The position numbers and the translations under genes were made by a program. A stretch of 64,000 bases of DNA from an uncultured Lachnospiraceae bacterium (GTDB lineage Bacteria; Bacillota; Clostridia; Lachnospirales; Lachnospiraceae). This document shows, piece after piece, positions 43,193 through 52,431 of the stretch (position 1 is the stretch's first letter; each line of letters begins with the position of its first letter). Where the stretch lies: assembly GCA_910577105.1 (NCBI GenBank), contig CAJTMB010000004.1, positions 62,001 through 126,000 on the forward strand. Reading direction: 5' to 3'. The notes under the pieces are model-generated. The model did no database searches. It was given only the letters and a program-made list of their open reading frames with translations, and was not told where the DNA came from.

Positions 43193-44362
43193 GTGAAAAT
43201 TTCTAAGGAAGCAATGATAAGGCTTATTATATTGGGCGGACTTTTACTCGGGCTGGCGATTGCGGACATCTGTACGCCCGACCGCCTGTTTTCCGCATAT
43301 GAAAACCGTGTGCTGGCATCAAAGCCGGAATTTAGTGTAAAAACGCTTTTAAACGGAAGCTACACAGAAGAATATGAAACCTATGTGACGGACCAGTTTG
43401 TGGGCCGTGATAACTGGATATTTATAAAAACCATAACGGATTTGACTTTGGGAAAAAAAGAAGTGAACGGCGTCTATCTGGCTCAGGATGGAACCCTTAT
43501 TGAAAAACACGCTCCAAAGGATATAGATGGGGAACTGGTGGAAAAGAGATTACTGCTTTTAAAAAAGCTGTCAGACTGGTGGGAAAACAAATCCACAGCA
43601 AGTTTGTCGGATACAAATGGAACACTGCGCATTATGCTTGTTCCGACTGCGGATAATATCTATCCCGAGAAGTTGCCGGATAATGCCCCTTACTTCGCAC
43701 AAGCAGAGTTTATGGAGAAAGTATCCGCAACAATAAATGACAATTATGTCATAAGTGTAACAAATACGCTAAACAGCCATAAAAAGGAATATATATACTA
43801 TGGAACCGACCATCATTGGACTACTCTGGGCGCTTATTACGCTTATCTGGAATGGGCGGAAGAAATGGACATGACGCCTGTGTCATACAACACGGAAACC
43901 GTTTCGGAAGACTTTTTCGGTACCCTGCATTCCAAAACCAATCTCTTGGTAAAGCCGGATACAATAGAAGCTTACATTTTCCGGCCGGAGCAGAATGCAG
44001 ATATAAAGGTGTATTATGATTTTTCAGAAGAGTACAAAAATTCCCTTTATGAAGAAAAGCACCTGGAAACAAAAAACCAATACGGGTATTTTCTGGATGA
44101 CAACCATTCGTTTATACGGATAGAAAGAGAAAATCCCTCACCGGAGGCGGAGGGAAAAAGTCTTTTTGTCATGAAAGACTCCTACGCCAACTGTCTGATT
44201 CCGTTTCTGACAGAACATTATGAGACCATTTATATGCTGGACCTTAGATACTATAAAGGTTCTTTGTTTTCCATGCTCGAAACCTATGATACGGAAGGAA
44301 ACATGGATATTCTGGTACTTTATAACGTAATTCATTTTATAGAAGAATTTCAATATTATTAA
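43193..44362 (+). CDS. DHHW-family protein (AlgJ/AlgX-like)
   Basis: A 389-residue exported protein with an N-terminal anchor helix and an SGNH-like hydrolase fold. The name-giving motif is present in YGTDHHWTTLGAYYAY, and an active-site Ser candidate lies in VMKDSYANC. These proteins accept acetyl groups from MBOAT partners and transfer them to glycans. The start is set at GTG 43193 after AAGGAGG, although the reading frame is open from 43157. Last gene of the DUF4358-MBOAT-DHHW cassette. Confidence 0.85.
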   Translation: MKISKEAMIRLIILGGLLLGLAIADICTPDRLFSAYENRVLASKPEFSVKTLLNGSYTEEYETYVTDQFVGRDNWIFIKTITDLTLGKKEVNGVYLAQDGTLIEKHAPKDIDGELVEKRLLLLKKLSDWWENKSTASLSDTNGTLRIMLVPTADNIYPEKLPDNAPYFAQAEFMEKVSATINDNYVISVTNTLNSHKKEYIYYGTDHHWTTLGAYYAYLEWAEEMDMTPVSYNTETVSEDFFGTLHSKTNLLVKPDTIEAYIFRPEQNADIKVYYDFSEEYKNSLYEEKHLETKNQYGYFLDDNHSFIRIERENPSPEAEGKSLFVMKDSYANCLIPFLTEHYETIYMLDLRYYKGSLFSMLETYDTEGNMDILVLYNVIHFIEEFQYY

Positions 44363-44390
44363 TCTATTATACATTTCTGCTTTTTTCAAA

Positions 44391-44417
44391 GTAACTTTTC
44401 CAACTAAACAGCGAGAT
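44391..44417 (+). promoter_or_regulatory. Possible ECF-type promoter
   Basis: GTAAC (44391-44395), 16 bases, then CGAGAT (44412-44417), resembling the AAC/CG-type elements of ECF sigma factors. It lies 40 bases upstream of the sigma factor gene and would fit autoregulation. One site alone gives weak support. Confidence 0.3.
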
Positions 44418-44455
44418 ACCATAGAGAAGGTTTTCAGAAGAGAAAGGAGAGGGGA

Positions 44456-45010
44456 GTGGAACTTAAGCTATGGGATAAAACCGATAACGATTTGATGCGG
44501 CTTGCGGCAGAAGACGACAGGGACGCATTTGCCGCATTGGTATTGCGTTATTACAAGGAAGCCCTATGCTTTCTGTCAGGCAGGCTGCAAGACCCGGAAG
44601 CGGCACAGGACATTGCGCAGGACTGTTTTGCGGATATCTGGGCGTCAAGGCGGCGCTATCGTTATGACTTTTCCTTTCGAACCTATCTTTATGCGGTGTT
44701 AAAGCACAAATTAATTGATTACAGGAGAAAAACCGGGAAAGAGATAGCTGTCTCTGAGATTATGGAGATGGATGGGAGCGTATCGGAGGATTCGCCGGAA
44801 GCCGTTTTTCTAAAAAAAGAACAAAAAAACGAAATGGCAGAGTGGATTGCGGCGCTTCCGCCGGAACAAAAAAAAGCCCTTTTATTGTATGTAACGGAGG
44901 GAATGAGTTATCAGGAAATTGCGGATGCCATGCAAAAAAACGTAAGGCAGATAAAAAGTGCAATACACCGCGCCAGAACAACGTTGAAAAAAAGGAGGGA
45001 AGGCAGATGA
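44456..45010 (+). CDS. ECF sigma factor (sigma-70 family)
   Basis: A 184-residue ECF sigma factor with region 2 (about 24-90, AFAALVLRYYKEALCFL, then DIAQDCFADIWAS) and region 4 (about 125-180, ALPPEQKKALLLYVTEGMSYQEIADAMQKNVRQIKSAIHRARTTLK). Start is GTG at 44456 after AGGAGAGGGG. Its stop overlaps the start of the next membrane-protein gene (ATGA), a coupling typical of sigma/anti-sigma pairs. Confidence 0.93.
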   Translation: MELKLWDKTDNDLMRLAAEDDRDAFAALVLRYYKEALCFLSGRLQDPEAAQDIAQDCFADIWASRRRYRYDFSFRTYLYAVLKHKLIDYRRKTGKEIAVSEIMEMDGSVSEDSPEAVFLKKEQKNEMAEWIAALPPEQKKALLLYVTEGMSYQEIADAMQKNVRQIKSAIHRARTTLKKRREGR

Positions 45011-45792
45011 GTCAAGAGGAAGCGGACCTTTTGGAGAGTATTTTTCATAAGGCTGAGGAAAAAGAAAGAATAGCATGTGCAGCCGAACGATTACTATCGG
45101 AGACGTTAGAGCCGGATTTTGCCGGATTTATCAGAAGCATATTTACCGGTATCGGATTGAAACAGTTGTATGCAGGCATGGCGGGTATTATCACTATATC
45201 CTTTGCGGCGGCAGTCCTTTTGGCATATCTGATACTGCATGTCATGCTTTATATGGGAGAAGGTGTTTACGCGGCGGCTTTTTTCAGCGCCCCACTGCTG
45301 TATGTGGGTATTTTTTTGCTTTCATGGATGAAAGAACGGGAAAGTGGCTCTTTTGAGCTTCAGATGTCTTGTAAATACACATTTTTCCATGTGCTTGCGG
45401 CACGGATGTTCGGAGAATGCTTTATGGGATTTCTCTTTAACGGTATATATGTGCTTGCGCTCGCCCTGCGTTATAAAGCGGACGGCATCAGACTGTTTGC
45501 GGTTTCCTTCAGTTCCCTTATGGTATTTTCCCTGCTGTTTGCCGGAGGGCTTTTATTGGGCAGGAAAATCCGGGGAGCAGCCGGCGGCTGTGCCATATGG
45601 TTTTTGGCAAATTTGGCTATTTTGCTTGTGCAGCCCGCAGCCTACGGAAGACTTTTACAGGGAATGCCGGTGTTTTTGTTTATTGCCACAGGCATTTGCG
45701 GTATCTGCCTGCATGTAAGGCAGCTTATGACGCTGACGGCCCCCAAGTTCAGGAAGGAGTATACAAATGTTACAAATACAAGATGTTACTAA
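45007..45792 (+). CDS. Membrane protein coupled to the ECF sigma factor
   Basis: A 261-residue protein with a soluble N-terminus of about 60 residues (Glu-rich, with FHKAEEKERIACAAERL) and about six hydrophobic helices. It starts at the ATGA overlap with the sigma gene. By position it could be an anti-sigma factor, but no ZAS zinc motif is seen; by topology it could be an ABC permease-like subunit. The next gene, an ABC ATPase, overlaps its end by 26 bases. Confidence 0.6.
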   Translation: MSQEEADLLESIFHKAEEKERIACAAERLLSETLEPDFAGFIRSIFTGIGLKQLYAGMAGIITISFAAAVLLAYLILHVMLYMGEGVYAAAFFSAPLLYVGIFLLSWMKERESGSFELQMSCKYTFFHVLAARMFGECFMGFLFNGIYVLALALRYKADGIRLFAVSFSSLMVFSLLFAGGLLLGRKIRGAAGGCAIWFLANLAILLVQPAAYGRLLQGMPVFLFIATGICGICLHVRQLMTLTAPKFRKEYTNVTNTRCY

Positions 45793-46621
45793 ACAGTATC
45801 AGAATTTTGTCGCCCTTGAACATATTAATCTGGAATTTGAAAACGGCATTTATGGGTTGCTTGCACCCAACGGCGCCGGTAAAACCACGCTTTTAAAGCT
45901 GATAACGACTTTGCTGTTTCCTACGGAGGGAAAGATTCTTTATGACGGTGTGGATATCAGGAAATTAGATGGCCTTTATCGGGAAAAACTGGGATTTCTG
46001 CCGCAGGACTTTGGATATTACCGGGATTACACACCGGAAAAATATCTATATTACATTGGTGTATTAAAGGGAATGGAAAAAAGAAAGTTACAGGAAAAAA
46101 TCGGGCAAATGCTGGATTTGGTCGGACTTACGGCACAGAAAAAGAAAAAAATGAAGAAATTCTCCGGCGGTATGATACAGCGGGTGGGAATTGCACAGGC
46201 TTTATTGAATGACCCGCAGATACTGGTACTGGATGAACCGACGGCAGGGCTGGACCCGAAGGAGCGTATGCGTTTCCGCAAAATACTTACCTCTTTGTCA
46301 AAGGACAAAACAGTTCTGATATCCACGCACATTGTCTCTGATGTGGAATTTATCGCTAACCATGTTGTCCTAATAAAAGATAAAAAAGTGTACTGCAATG
46401 ACACAGCGGAAAATATCTGCAAAAAACTGGAAGGCTGCATATTTGAAACAACAGTGGAGGAGAAAGCGCTTTTGGAGTGGGAGAACCGTTTTCAGGTGGT
46501 ATCCCGGCGCAGGGAAGGAAACGATATTATAGTCCGTTTTATCAGCCGTGAGGCAAAAGACGGTTGGCGTCCGGTAAGCCCGGGTCTGGAGGACGTTTTC
46601 CTGTATTTATATAAAGAATAA
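45767..46621 (+). CDS. ABC transporter ATP-binding protein
   Basis: A 284-residue ATPase. Walker A PNGAGKTT, signature FSGGMIQRVGIAQALL, and Walker B ILVLDEPTAGLDP are intact, with a variable C-terminal tail after residue 215. AAGGAG precedes the start, which lies inside the previous gene. It pairs with the two permease-like genes downstream to form an export system under the ECF sigma factor. Confidence 0.93.
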   Translation: MLQIQDVTKQYQNFVALEHINLEFENGIYGLLAPNGAGKTTLLKLITTLLFPTEGKILYDGVDIRKLDGLYREKLGFLPQDFGYYRDYTPEKYLYYIGVLKGMEKRKLQEKIGQMLDLVGLTAQKKKKMKKFSGGMIQRVGIAQALLNDPQILVLDEPTAGLDPKERMRFRKILTSLSKDKTVLISTHIVSDVEFIANHVVLIKDKKVYCNDTAENICKKLEGCIFETTVEEKALLEWENRFQVVSRRREGNDIIVRFISREAKDGWRPVSPGLEDVFLYLYKE

Positions 46622-46634
46622 GAGGGGTATAAAA

Positions 46635-47765
46635 ATGGATTGCAGGAAGGAAGAGGTAAAAAGGATTCTTACAAGCCGCCTTTTCTGGGTTTTATTTGCA
46701 GGGTCTGTGGCAGTTAACCTCTGGATAATTGCAAATTACAGGACACAGGCGTCCATGGTGAAAGCGGCGGCAGAGTTAAAAAACAGTGGTATACACTTTG
46801 TTACGGATGAAAACAGGGAAGAAATTATCTTGGTGTTAAAAAGGGAAGAGCCGGCAGGCGCCATTGTAGGCGTGCGAAGTCTTGTAGAGGCAATACCCAT
46901 GATGGAAAAACAGCTTTGCGGTGCAGATTATGCAAGCCTGTTTATAGAAGAATTTAAGCTTTCGGGAAAGGCGGCGCAGCTTGCCGGAAACGTCGGCAGG
47001 ACGCTGGAGGAACTGCTGGTACGTGACAGGGAAAACGGCACGGCATCCTCCTTGTTTGTCCCTTGTACGAACGGATATTTTGAATTATTTACCCGTCTGC
47101 TGCCCATAGCTTGTACGGTGGAAGCGTCTCTTGCGGGAATTTTGCTTATGTTTTGCTGTGTCAACGCACCTTATGATAACAGGTTAAAGGAAATTGTCTA
47201 TACGACAAAAGCAGGAAGAAAATTAAACCGCTTTCAAACGGAGAGCGCGCTTTTTTCCATAGTGATGTTTTCCATATTACTTTGGGGAATCACTTTGTTT
47301 TTTGCGGAAGCAGTGTTTCGCATGGGAAGTCTGTGGCAGGTAAAGGTAGGCAGCATGATGATGCTGGATTCCTTTTACCCGGTTATCTGCCGTTTTTCTG
47401 TGAGTCTTGGGGTTTATATGCTGCTGCAGGTGATTTTGTCCGTGGCAGTAACGCTGTTTTTCGGCATGACAGCCGCAATCTCTTTGGGAAAAGTTCACAA
47501 AACGGTGCCGGCTTTCTTTAAACTGGCATTCTGCTGTGCATCGGCAGCAACAATAACGGAAATATTTCCGAGAGATTCCGTTCTGTTTTTTATCCTTCGT
47601 TTTCAGCCGGTGGATTTTATAAAAAAGGCAGGACGCTGGTTTGCAAGCGGAGCGGGCTTTTTATCCGTCAGGTACTATGAAACGGCTTTTGTTCTGTGCT
47701 GGGGGACGCTGCTGCTTTGGCTTCTGGTGAGGCATTATAAGCATTTTCTGACGGAGGATATTTAA
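46635..47765 (+). CDS. ABC transporter permease-like membrane protein
   Basis: A 376-residue protein with one N-terminal helix, a large extracytoplasmic domain (about 30-165), and then about five hydrophobic helices. The arrangement is that of ABC-2-type permeases of bacteriocin or peptide-resistance exporters. No family motif was recognised. It lies 13 bases after the ATPase gene. Confidence 0.65.
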   Translation: MDCRKEEVKRILTSRLFWVLFAGSVAVNLWIIANYRTQASMVKAAAELKNSGIHFVTDENREEIILVLKREEPAGAIVGVRSLVEAIPMMEKQLCGADYASLFIEEFKLSGKAAQLAGNVGRTLEELLVRDRENGTASSLFVPCTNGYFELFTRLLPIACTVEASLAGILLMFCCVNAPYDNRLKEIVYTTKAGRKLNRFQTESALFSIVMFSILLWGITLFFAEAVFRMGSLWQVKVGSMMMLDSFYPVICRFSVSLGVYMLLQVILSVAVTLFFGMTAAISLGKVHKTVPAFFKLAFCCASAATITEIFPRDSVLFFILRFQPVDFIKKAGRWFASGAGFLSVRYYETAFVLCWGTLLLWLLVRHYKHFLTEDI

Positions 47766-47803
47766 AGCCCTGCATATGAAATAAAACTGGGAGGAAAAAT
47801 AAA

Positions 47804-48958
47804 ATGCTGGAATTGAAAAAAATAATTTCTTTCAAGAAAATATTAATATTGCTTGCTTTTTTCGTGCTGTATTATTTACTGGTAATAAAACCATATGTAG
47901 TGATGTACAATGGAAGCTGGCAAATGGAGGCCGATTTGGCAGAGGAGATAAAGGAACGATACGGACTGACGCTTTTACCGGATGAATTTACAATGTTAAA
48001 GGCGCAGAAACCGGTATATGAACCGGGAGAAACGGATAATTTCATTGCAGGAAATACGGAGTATACATCATTGCATATATATTCTTTGCGGGAGCTTCTG
48101 GATGGAATAGGGAAGGGAAGATTCACCTTGGAGGAAGAGAACAGGTTGTGGTTTCAATTACATGATAAAGTATCGCCGGACGTTGTATCAGCGGAAATGG
48201 AGAGGTTAATTTTTTTTGACATATGGGATTATTTTATAGACTCTTATGAACGGGAGGCAATCCGGGGGGATGTCAGGTATGAAGAATTGACGGCTTCGGC
48301 AAGCGCAAGGGTGGAGATGCGGAACCAAGAAGAAGTATACAGCCCGTGCCCGAGAAATGTGGTAGAGTACAATTTTGCTTTACTGCGTTATTTTACCGTT
48401 TTCATAATGCTTGGCGCGACTTTCTTTGTGATGCCGTACATGGTATCCGAGAACAGAAGCCGTATGCCGGCATTACAGTGCAGTTTTAGGAAGGGGAGGT
48501 CTTATTACCGAAACAGGCTGGCGGCAGTTGTTGGAACAGTTCTTGTCATTGCAATTCTGGTATGCATTTTGTATGCTGTCTGTGCAAAACAGGACAGGGT
48601 GTTTGTATTCTGGGACTGTCCGATATCCGGCTTTGCAAGCGGTTTTATCGGCTGGCTGCCATGGACGCTTGGAAGCTATACCATATCAGCTTTGCTGTTT
48701 GCAACACTGGCATCCGTGGGGCTTTCCATGATGGTGTTTGTCATAACAAGTTATTTGTCCAGCCATGTAAGCGCGATTGCATGGCAGCTTCCGGTGGTGG
48801 TTTTCAGCATTTTATATGGAGGTTTTCTTCTTTTTAAGTTTGGGGAGATTCATAAACCTTTGTTCATCGCCCCGGCAGTCGGAATTAGTGTTTTTGCAGT
48901 AGGCTTGATAGCGGTATTTGTGCAGGGAAGGGTGGAAAAAAAGAAGGACATGGTTTAA
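47804..48958 (+). CDS. ABC transporter permease-like membrane protein
   Basis: A 384-residue protein built like its upstream neighbour: an N-terminal helix (about 11-29), an extracytoplasmic domain to about residue 190, and six C-terminal hydrophobic helices. The two permeases probably form a heterodimer with the ATPase. It is the last gene of the module, ended by the hairpin at 48959. Confidence 0.65.
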   Translation: MLELKKIISFKKILILLAFFVLYYLLVIKPYVVMYNGSWQMEADLAEEIKERYGLTLLPDEFTMLKAQKPVYEPGETDNFIAGNTEYTSLHIYSLRELLDGIGKGRFTLEEENRLWFQLHDKVSPDVVSAEMERLIFFDIWDYFIDSYEREAIRGDVRYEELTASASARVEMRNQEEVYSPCPRNVVEYNFALLRYFTVFIMLGATFFVMPYMVSENRSRMPALQCSFRKGRSYYRNRLAAVVGTVLVIAILVCILYAVCAKQDRVFVFWDCPISGFASGFIGWLPWTLGSYTISALLFATLASVGLSMMVFVITSYLSSHVSAIAWQLPVVVFSILYGGFLLFKFGEIHKPLFIAPAVGISVFAVGLIAVFVQGRVEKKKDMV

Positions 48959-48988
48959 AAAAAAGGGCACGCGCAGCGTACCCTTTTT
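48959..48988. terminator. Terminator after the ABC module
   Basis: AAAGGG-C-ACGC and GCGT-A-CCCTTT pair around a GCA loop with one mismatch; five T follow. It is convergent with the flotillin gene. Confidence 0.75.
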
Positions 48989-49009
48989 ACAATAATTACA
49001 AGATAATCA

Positions 49010-50488
49010 TCAGGTAAAGTCAGTTTCATTTCCTTCCTCGCGAAAAGCTGCTTTTGCGCCGCCCATCCTGCCGGCTAAATTGCCTCCGAGGAAACCGGAA
49101 AGAACTGCGTTCAAATCAACACCGGTGGATTCTTTCAGGCCGTCGGTCACCTGGTTTAAGGTATTCATGACATCTTTCATCAGTTTAGTGGAGTTACCGT
49201 CACCGTACATGGTAATCTTATCCACTTTTGCAAGCGGTTCGGCAGCATTTCTCACCACGTCGGGCAGGGCTTTGAAGTACATCTCCAAAACAGCGGCTTC
49301 GCCCATCTTTGCCATAGCTTCTGCTTTCTTTTCAATACCTTCCGCTTCCGCAACTGCCTTTGCCTGAATGGCTTCCGCCTCTGCAAGACCTTTGATGCGG
49401 ATACCTTCCGCTTCCTGTTCCTTTGCGTATTTTTGCGCTTCGGCTTGAATTTTTAATGCTTCGGACTGTTGCAGCAATTCATACTTTTTGGCTTCCGCTT
49501 CACGCTGGCGCTGATAAAGTTCTGCATCGGCAGACTGTTGTTTGGCAAATTTATCCGCTTCCGCCTTTTTCTTAACCTGAGCATCCAGGGCCTGCTCCAT
49601 AACCTCTGCTTCTTTCTGCTTTAAGAGGATTTCCTTTTCCTGTTTTGCTATGTTGGCGTTGGCAGTGGTAATTTCAATGGTTTTTCGCTGTTCCTCCTGC
49701 TGAATCTGGTATGCGGCATCCGCCTCAGCTTTTTTCGCATCGGAAACACGTTTCAATTCCGCCTGTGTAATTGCCAGTTCGTTGTTTTTCTGTGCAATGT
49801 CCGTCTGTGCGGCAATTTGTGCTTCATTTGCTTCCCTCTGTGCATTTGCCTGTGCTTTTGCAATTTCTTTTTCGCTTTCCGCACGGGAAATGGCAGCGTT
49901 TTTCTGGATTTTTACAATATTGTCAACGCCGAGGTTTTCAATGACACCGTTGGAATCCACAAAGTTCTGCACGTTAAAGCTAACGATATCCAGTCCCATG
50001 GCTGCCAGGTCTGGTTCCGCATTTTCCTTAACAAGGGACGCAAATTTCTGGCGGTCGCTTACCATCTCTTCCAAATTCATCTTACCTACAATTTCACGCA
50101 TATTGCCTTCCAGCACCTCTCTGGCAACCTGCGCTATGTAGTCGGTTTTCCTGTTCAGGAAGTTTTGTGCGGCAAGGCTCAAATTTTCGGGTATTGTACT
50201 GATTTTTACATTGACGGCGGCATCTACCCGTATGTTAATGTAATCAGCGGTGGGTACCGCGCTGGAAGTTTTAACGTCAATGGGAATCAGCTGTAAGTTT
50301 AACTCATCCTTTTTTTCAAGAAAAGGAATTTTGACACCGGCGCGTCCAATCAGTATTTTAGGACGTTTGCGCAGGCCGGAAATAATATATGCCGTATCAG
50401 GTGAAGCTTTGACGTATCCTGTAATAAAGATGATAAGAAAGAAAATAACGGCAATCGCAATGGGAAGGGCCTTCAGTAATAAATCCAT
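49010..50488 (-). CDS. Flotillin/SPFH-domain membrane protein
   Basis: A 492-residue flotillin-like protein. The N-terminal membrane segment is at about 5-27, followed by the SPFH/band 7 domain (about 30-200, KSSPDTAYIISG-like start and RKTDYIAQVAREVLEGNMREIVG). A long Ala/Glu/Lys-rich coiled coil follows (about 205-410, many AEA and QAN repeats) and a short Gly-rich tail. Flotillins organise membrane microdomains. No NfeD gene is next to it, although that is the common partner. Single-gene unit. Confidence 0.92.
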   Translation of the reverse strand: MDLLLKALPIAIAVIFFLIIFITGYVKASPDTAYIISGLRKRPKILIGRAGVKIPFLEKKDELNLQLIPIDVKTSSAVPTADYINIRVDAAVNVKISTIPENLSLAAQNFLNRKTDYIAQVAREVLEGNMREIVGKMNLEEMVSDRQKFASLVKENAEPDLAAMGLDIVSFNVQNFVDSNGVIENLGVDNIVKIQKNAAISRAESEKEIAKAQANAQREANEAQIAAQTDIAQKNNELAITQAELKRVSDAKKAEADAAYQIQQEEQRKTIEITTANANIAKQEKEILLKQKEAEVMEQALDAQVKKKAEADKFAKQQSADAELYQRQREAEAKKYELLQQSEALKIQAEAQKYAKEQEAEGIRIKGLAEAEAIQAKAVAEAEGIEKKAEAMAKMGEAAVLEMYFKALPDVVRNAAEPLAKVDKITMYGDGNSTKLMKDVMNTLNQVTDGLKESTGVDLNAVLSGFLGGNLAGRMGGAKAAFREEGNETDFT

Positions 50489-50612
50489 AATTTTTCTCCT
50501 TTTCGTTTGGGATATTTCCCTAATTTTTTGTTAAGTATATGATAGCACATTTTGTCGTATGCAGGTAGAAAAAAAATAACACTTTAACATGGCATATTGT
50601 GGTATGAACAGC

Positions 50613-50822
50613 ACTATGGGATTGAGTTTCCGTATTTTACACGGCGCCCATTGGAGCAGGCATTTGATTCCATAAAGGACCCTGTAAAAACACTGGTACT
50701 TGGATGCTGTCGTGTAGCATCCTATGTACCATTGTGTTTTTACCGGAGTGAGAACGTGTCCTGTTGGAACAAATGCCTGCTCCAATGGGCGCCGTGTAAA
50801 ATACGGAAACTCAAACTATGGG
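50613..50822 (+). repeat. 8-bp direct repeats flanking palindrome copy 4
   Basis: ACTATGGG at 50613-50620 and again at 50815-50822, directly outside the palindrome ends (one extra A on the left). The repeat has the form of a target-site duplication. Confidence 0.65.
50622..50814 (+). repeat. Long palindromic element, copy 4
   Basis: A 193-bp palindrome with complementary arms of about 45 bp (ends TTGAGTTTCC and GGAAACTCAA). Its inner stem is GGATGCT/AGCATCC, where other copies have GGAGGTT/AACCTCC or AGAGGTT/AACCTCT. The core is shared with the other three copies. Confidence 0.9.
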
Positions 50823-50825
50823 TGC

Positions 50826-50854
50826 TTGACATTTTAATCGGGGCAGGTCATTAT
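50826..50854 (+). promoter_or_regulatory. Probable promoter of the HAD-phosphatase fusion gene
   Basis: TTGACA (50826-50831), 17 bases, CATTAT (50849-50854). It begins 12 bases after the palindrome. Confidence 0.55.
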
Positions 50855-50892
50855 ATAATCAAAGATAAAGAGTGGTTAAGGAGAATTGCCGG

Positions 50893-52407
50893 ATGGTGGA
50901 TGGATTGGAAGCGGTTGTATTTGATATGGACGGTGTATTGTTTGATACGGAGCGTCTGTGCATGGAAGCGTGGCGGGAAGAGGCGGCTGCGAGAAAGATT
51001 GATGATATAGAGAAAGCAGTTATCGGATGCATCGGGTTAAACCGTACGGATACCCGGGCTTTTTTTGAACGCGAATACGGCAAAGAATTTCCATATGAAG
51101 AGTTTCATAGCGCCAGCGTAACGCGTTTTCATAAAAAACTGGAAACAGGAGGACTTCCTTTAAAGCCCGGCGTAACGGACATTCTGGAATATCTGCAGTC
51201 GGCAGGGTACAAAATAGCGTTGGCATCTTCCACAAGCAGGAAAGGTGTTTTGGGACACTTGGAAAAGGCGGGGCTGACGCATTATTTTGAAGAGATTATC
51301 GGCGGGGATATGGTTGAACACAGCAAACCAAACCCCGATATTTATTTGTTGGCGTGCAGCAGGCTTTCGGTTTCCCCCAAAAATGTGATTGCCATCGAGG
51401 ACTCCCCTAATGGCCTGCGTTCGGCATATCAGGCAGGACTGAAACCCATAATGGTGCCGGATATGATTGCGCCTACCCCTGAAATAGAAAAGCTGCTTTT
51501 TGCAAAATGTGAAAACTTGTATGAAGTAAAAGAAATGCTTATCGGGATGGAAGAAAAACCTGATGCGGGCGAATTGCAATGCATTAACCGGATTTTGTTG
51601 CAGGGATTGTGCAATACAAGGGACCTGGGAGGAATCCGGTCTGAAGATGGCAGGCATATAAAGGCGCACAGGCTTATCAGGAGCGGGGCACTTTTTTCAT
51701 CGACAAAAGAGGACAGGAAAATTCTTCTTTCAGAGTATAATTTAAAAACCATTGTGGATTTCAGGACGGAAGCGGAAAAAAATTTGAAACCGGACCCTGA
51801 CATGAAAGGTATTACTTATATAAATAATCCGATACTGGAGGAGGAAACCTTAGGCATTACCAGGGAAAAGGAAGGAACAGGGGATGGCAATACCGTTGTA
51901 AAAGAGGTTATAGCCAAAATACAAATGACCGGGGGGACACCTTTGGGGTACATGAATGAAATGTATAAAAATCTGATTACCAACCCGTATTCCAGATGCC
52001 AGTACAGAAAATTTTTTGACATTCTGCTCAACCATAAGGAAGGCGTCGTCCTTTGGCATTGCACTGCCGGAAAGGACAGAGTAGGCGTCGGCACAATTCT
52101 GCTTTTATCAGCGCTTTCTGTTCCGAGGGAACAGATTATTGCAGATTACATGAAAGTAAATGATTTTAACAAAGAGGAAGTGGATAAGCTTATGAGCGAT
52201 TTGATGAGCCGTCCGGATATCTGTAAGCAACCAGACAGAAAAGAGCTTGAAGCAATCAGACTTTTATTCACTGTGGACAGAAGCTATGCAGAAGTAATTT
52301 TTGAAACGATGGAGCAGGAACATGGCAGCACAGATGTTTTTTTAAGAGAGGAGATGGGGCTTACAGACGAAAAAAGAAAGTATTTGAAGGATAAATATTT
52401 AGAATAA
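50893..52407 (+). CDS. HAD hydrolase fused to a tyrosine phosphatase
   Basis: A 504-residue fusion. Residues 1-215 form a HAD-family phosphatase or beta-phosphoglucomutase-like domain (catalytic FDMDGVLFDTE, ASSTSRKG, EDSPNGLRSA). Residues about 228-500 form a protein-tyrosine-phosphatase-like domain (NTRDLGGI near the start, active site HCTAGKDRVG with the Cys-x5-Arg loop). Both active sites look intact. The start at 50893 follows AAGGAG. The ribosomal dimethyltransferase gene follows 24 bases later. Confidence 0.88.
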   Translation: MVDGLEAVVFDMDGVLFDTERLCMEAWREEAAARKIDDIEKAVIGCIGLNRTDTRAFFEREYGKEFPYEEFHSASVTRFHKKLETGGLPLKPGVTDILEYLQSAGYKIALASSTSRKGVLGHLEKAGLTHYFEEIIGGDMVEHSKPNPDIYLLACSRLSVSPKNVIAIEDSPNGLRSAYQAGLKPIMVPDMIAPTPEIEKLLFAKCENLYEVKEMLIGMEEKPDAGELQCINRILLQGLCNTRDLGGIRSEDGRHIKAHRLIRSGALFSSTKEDRKILLSEYNLKTIVDFRTEAEKNLKPDPDMKGITYINNPILEEETLGITREKEGTGDGNTVVKEVIAKIQMTGGTPLGYMNEMYKNLITNPYSRCQYRKFFDILLNHKEGVVLWHCTAGKDRVGVGTILLLSALSVPREQIIADYMKVNDFNKEEVDKLMSDLMSRPDICKQPDRKELEAIRLLFTVDRSYAEVIFETMEQEHGSTDVFLREEMGLTDEKRKYLKDKYLE

Positions 52408-52431
52408 GGCAGATTACATAAGGAGGACAGG

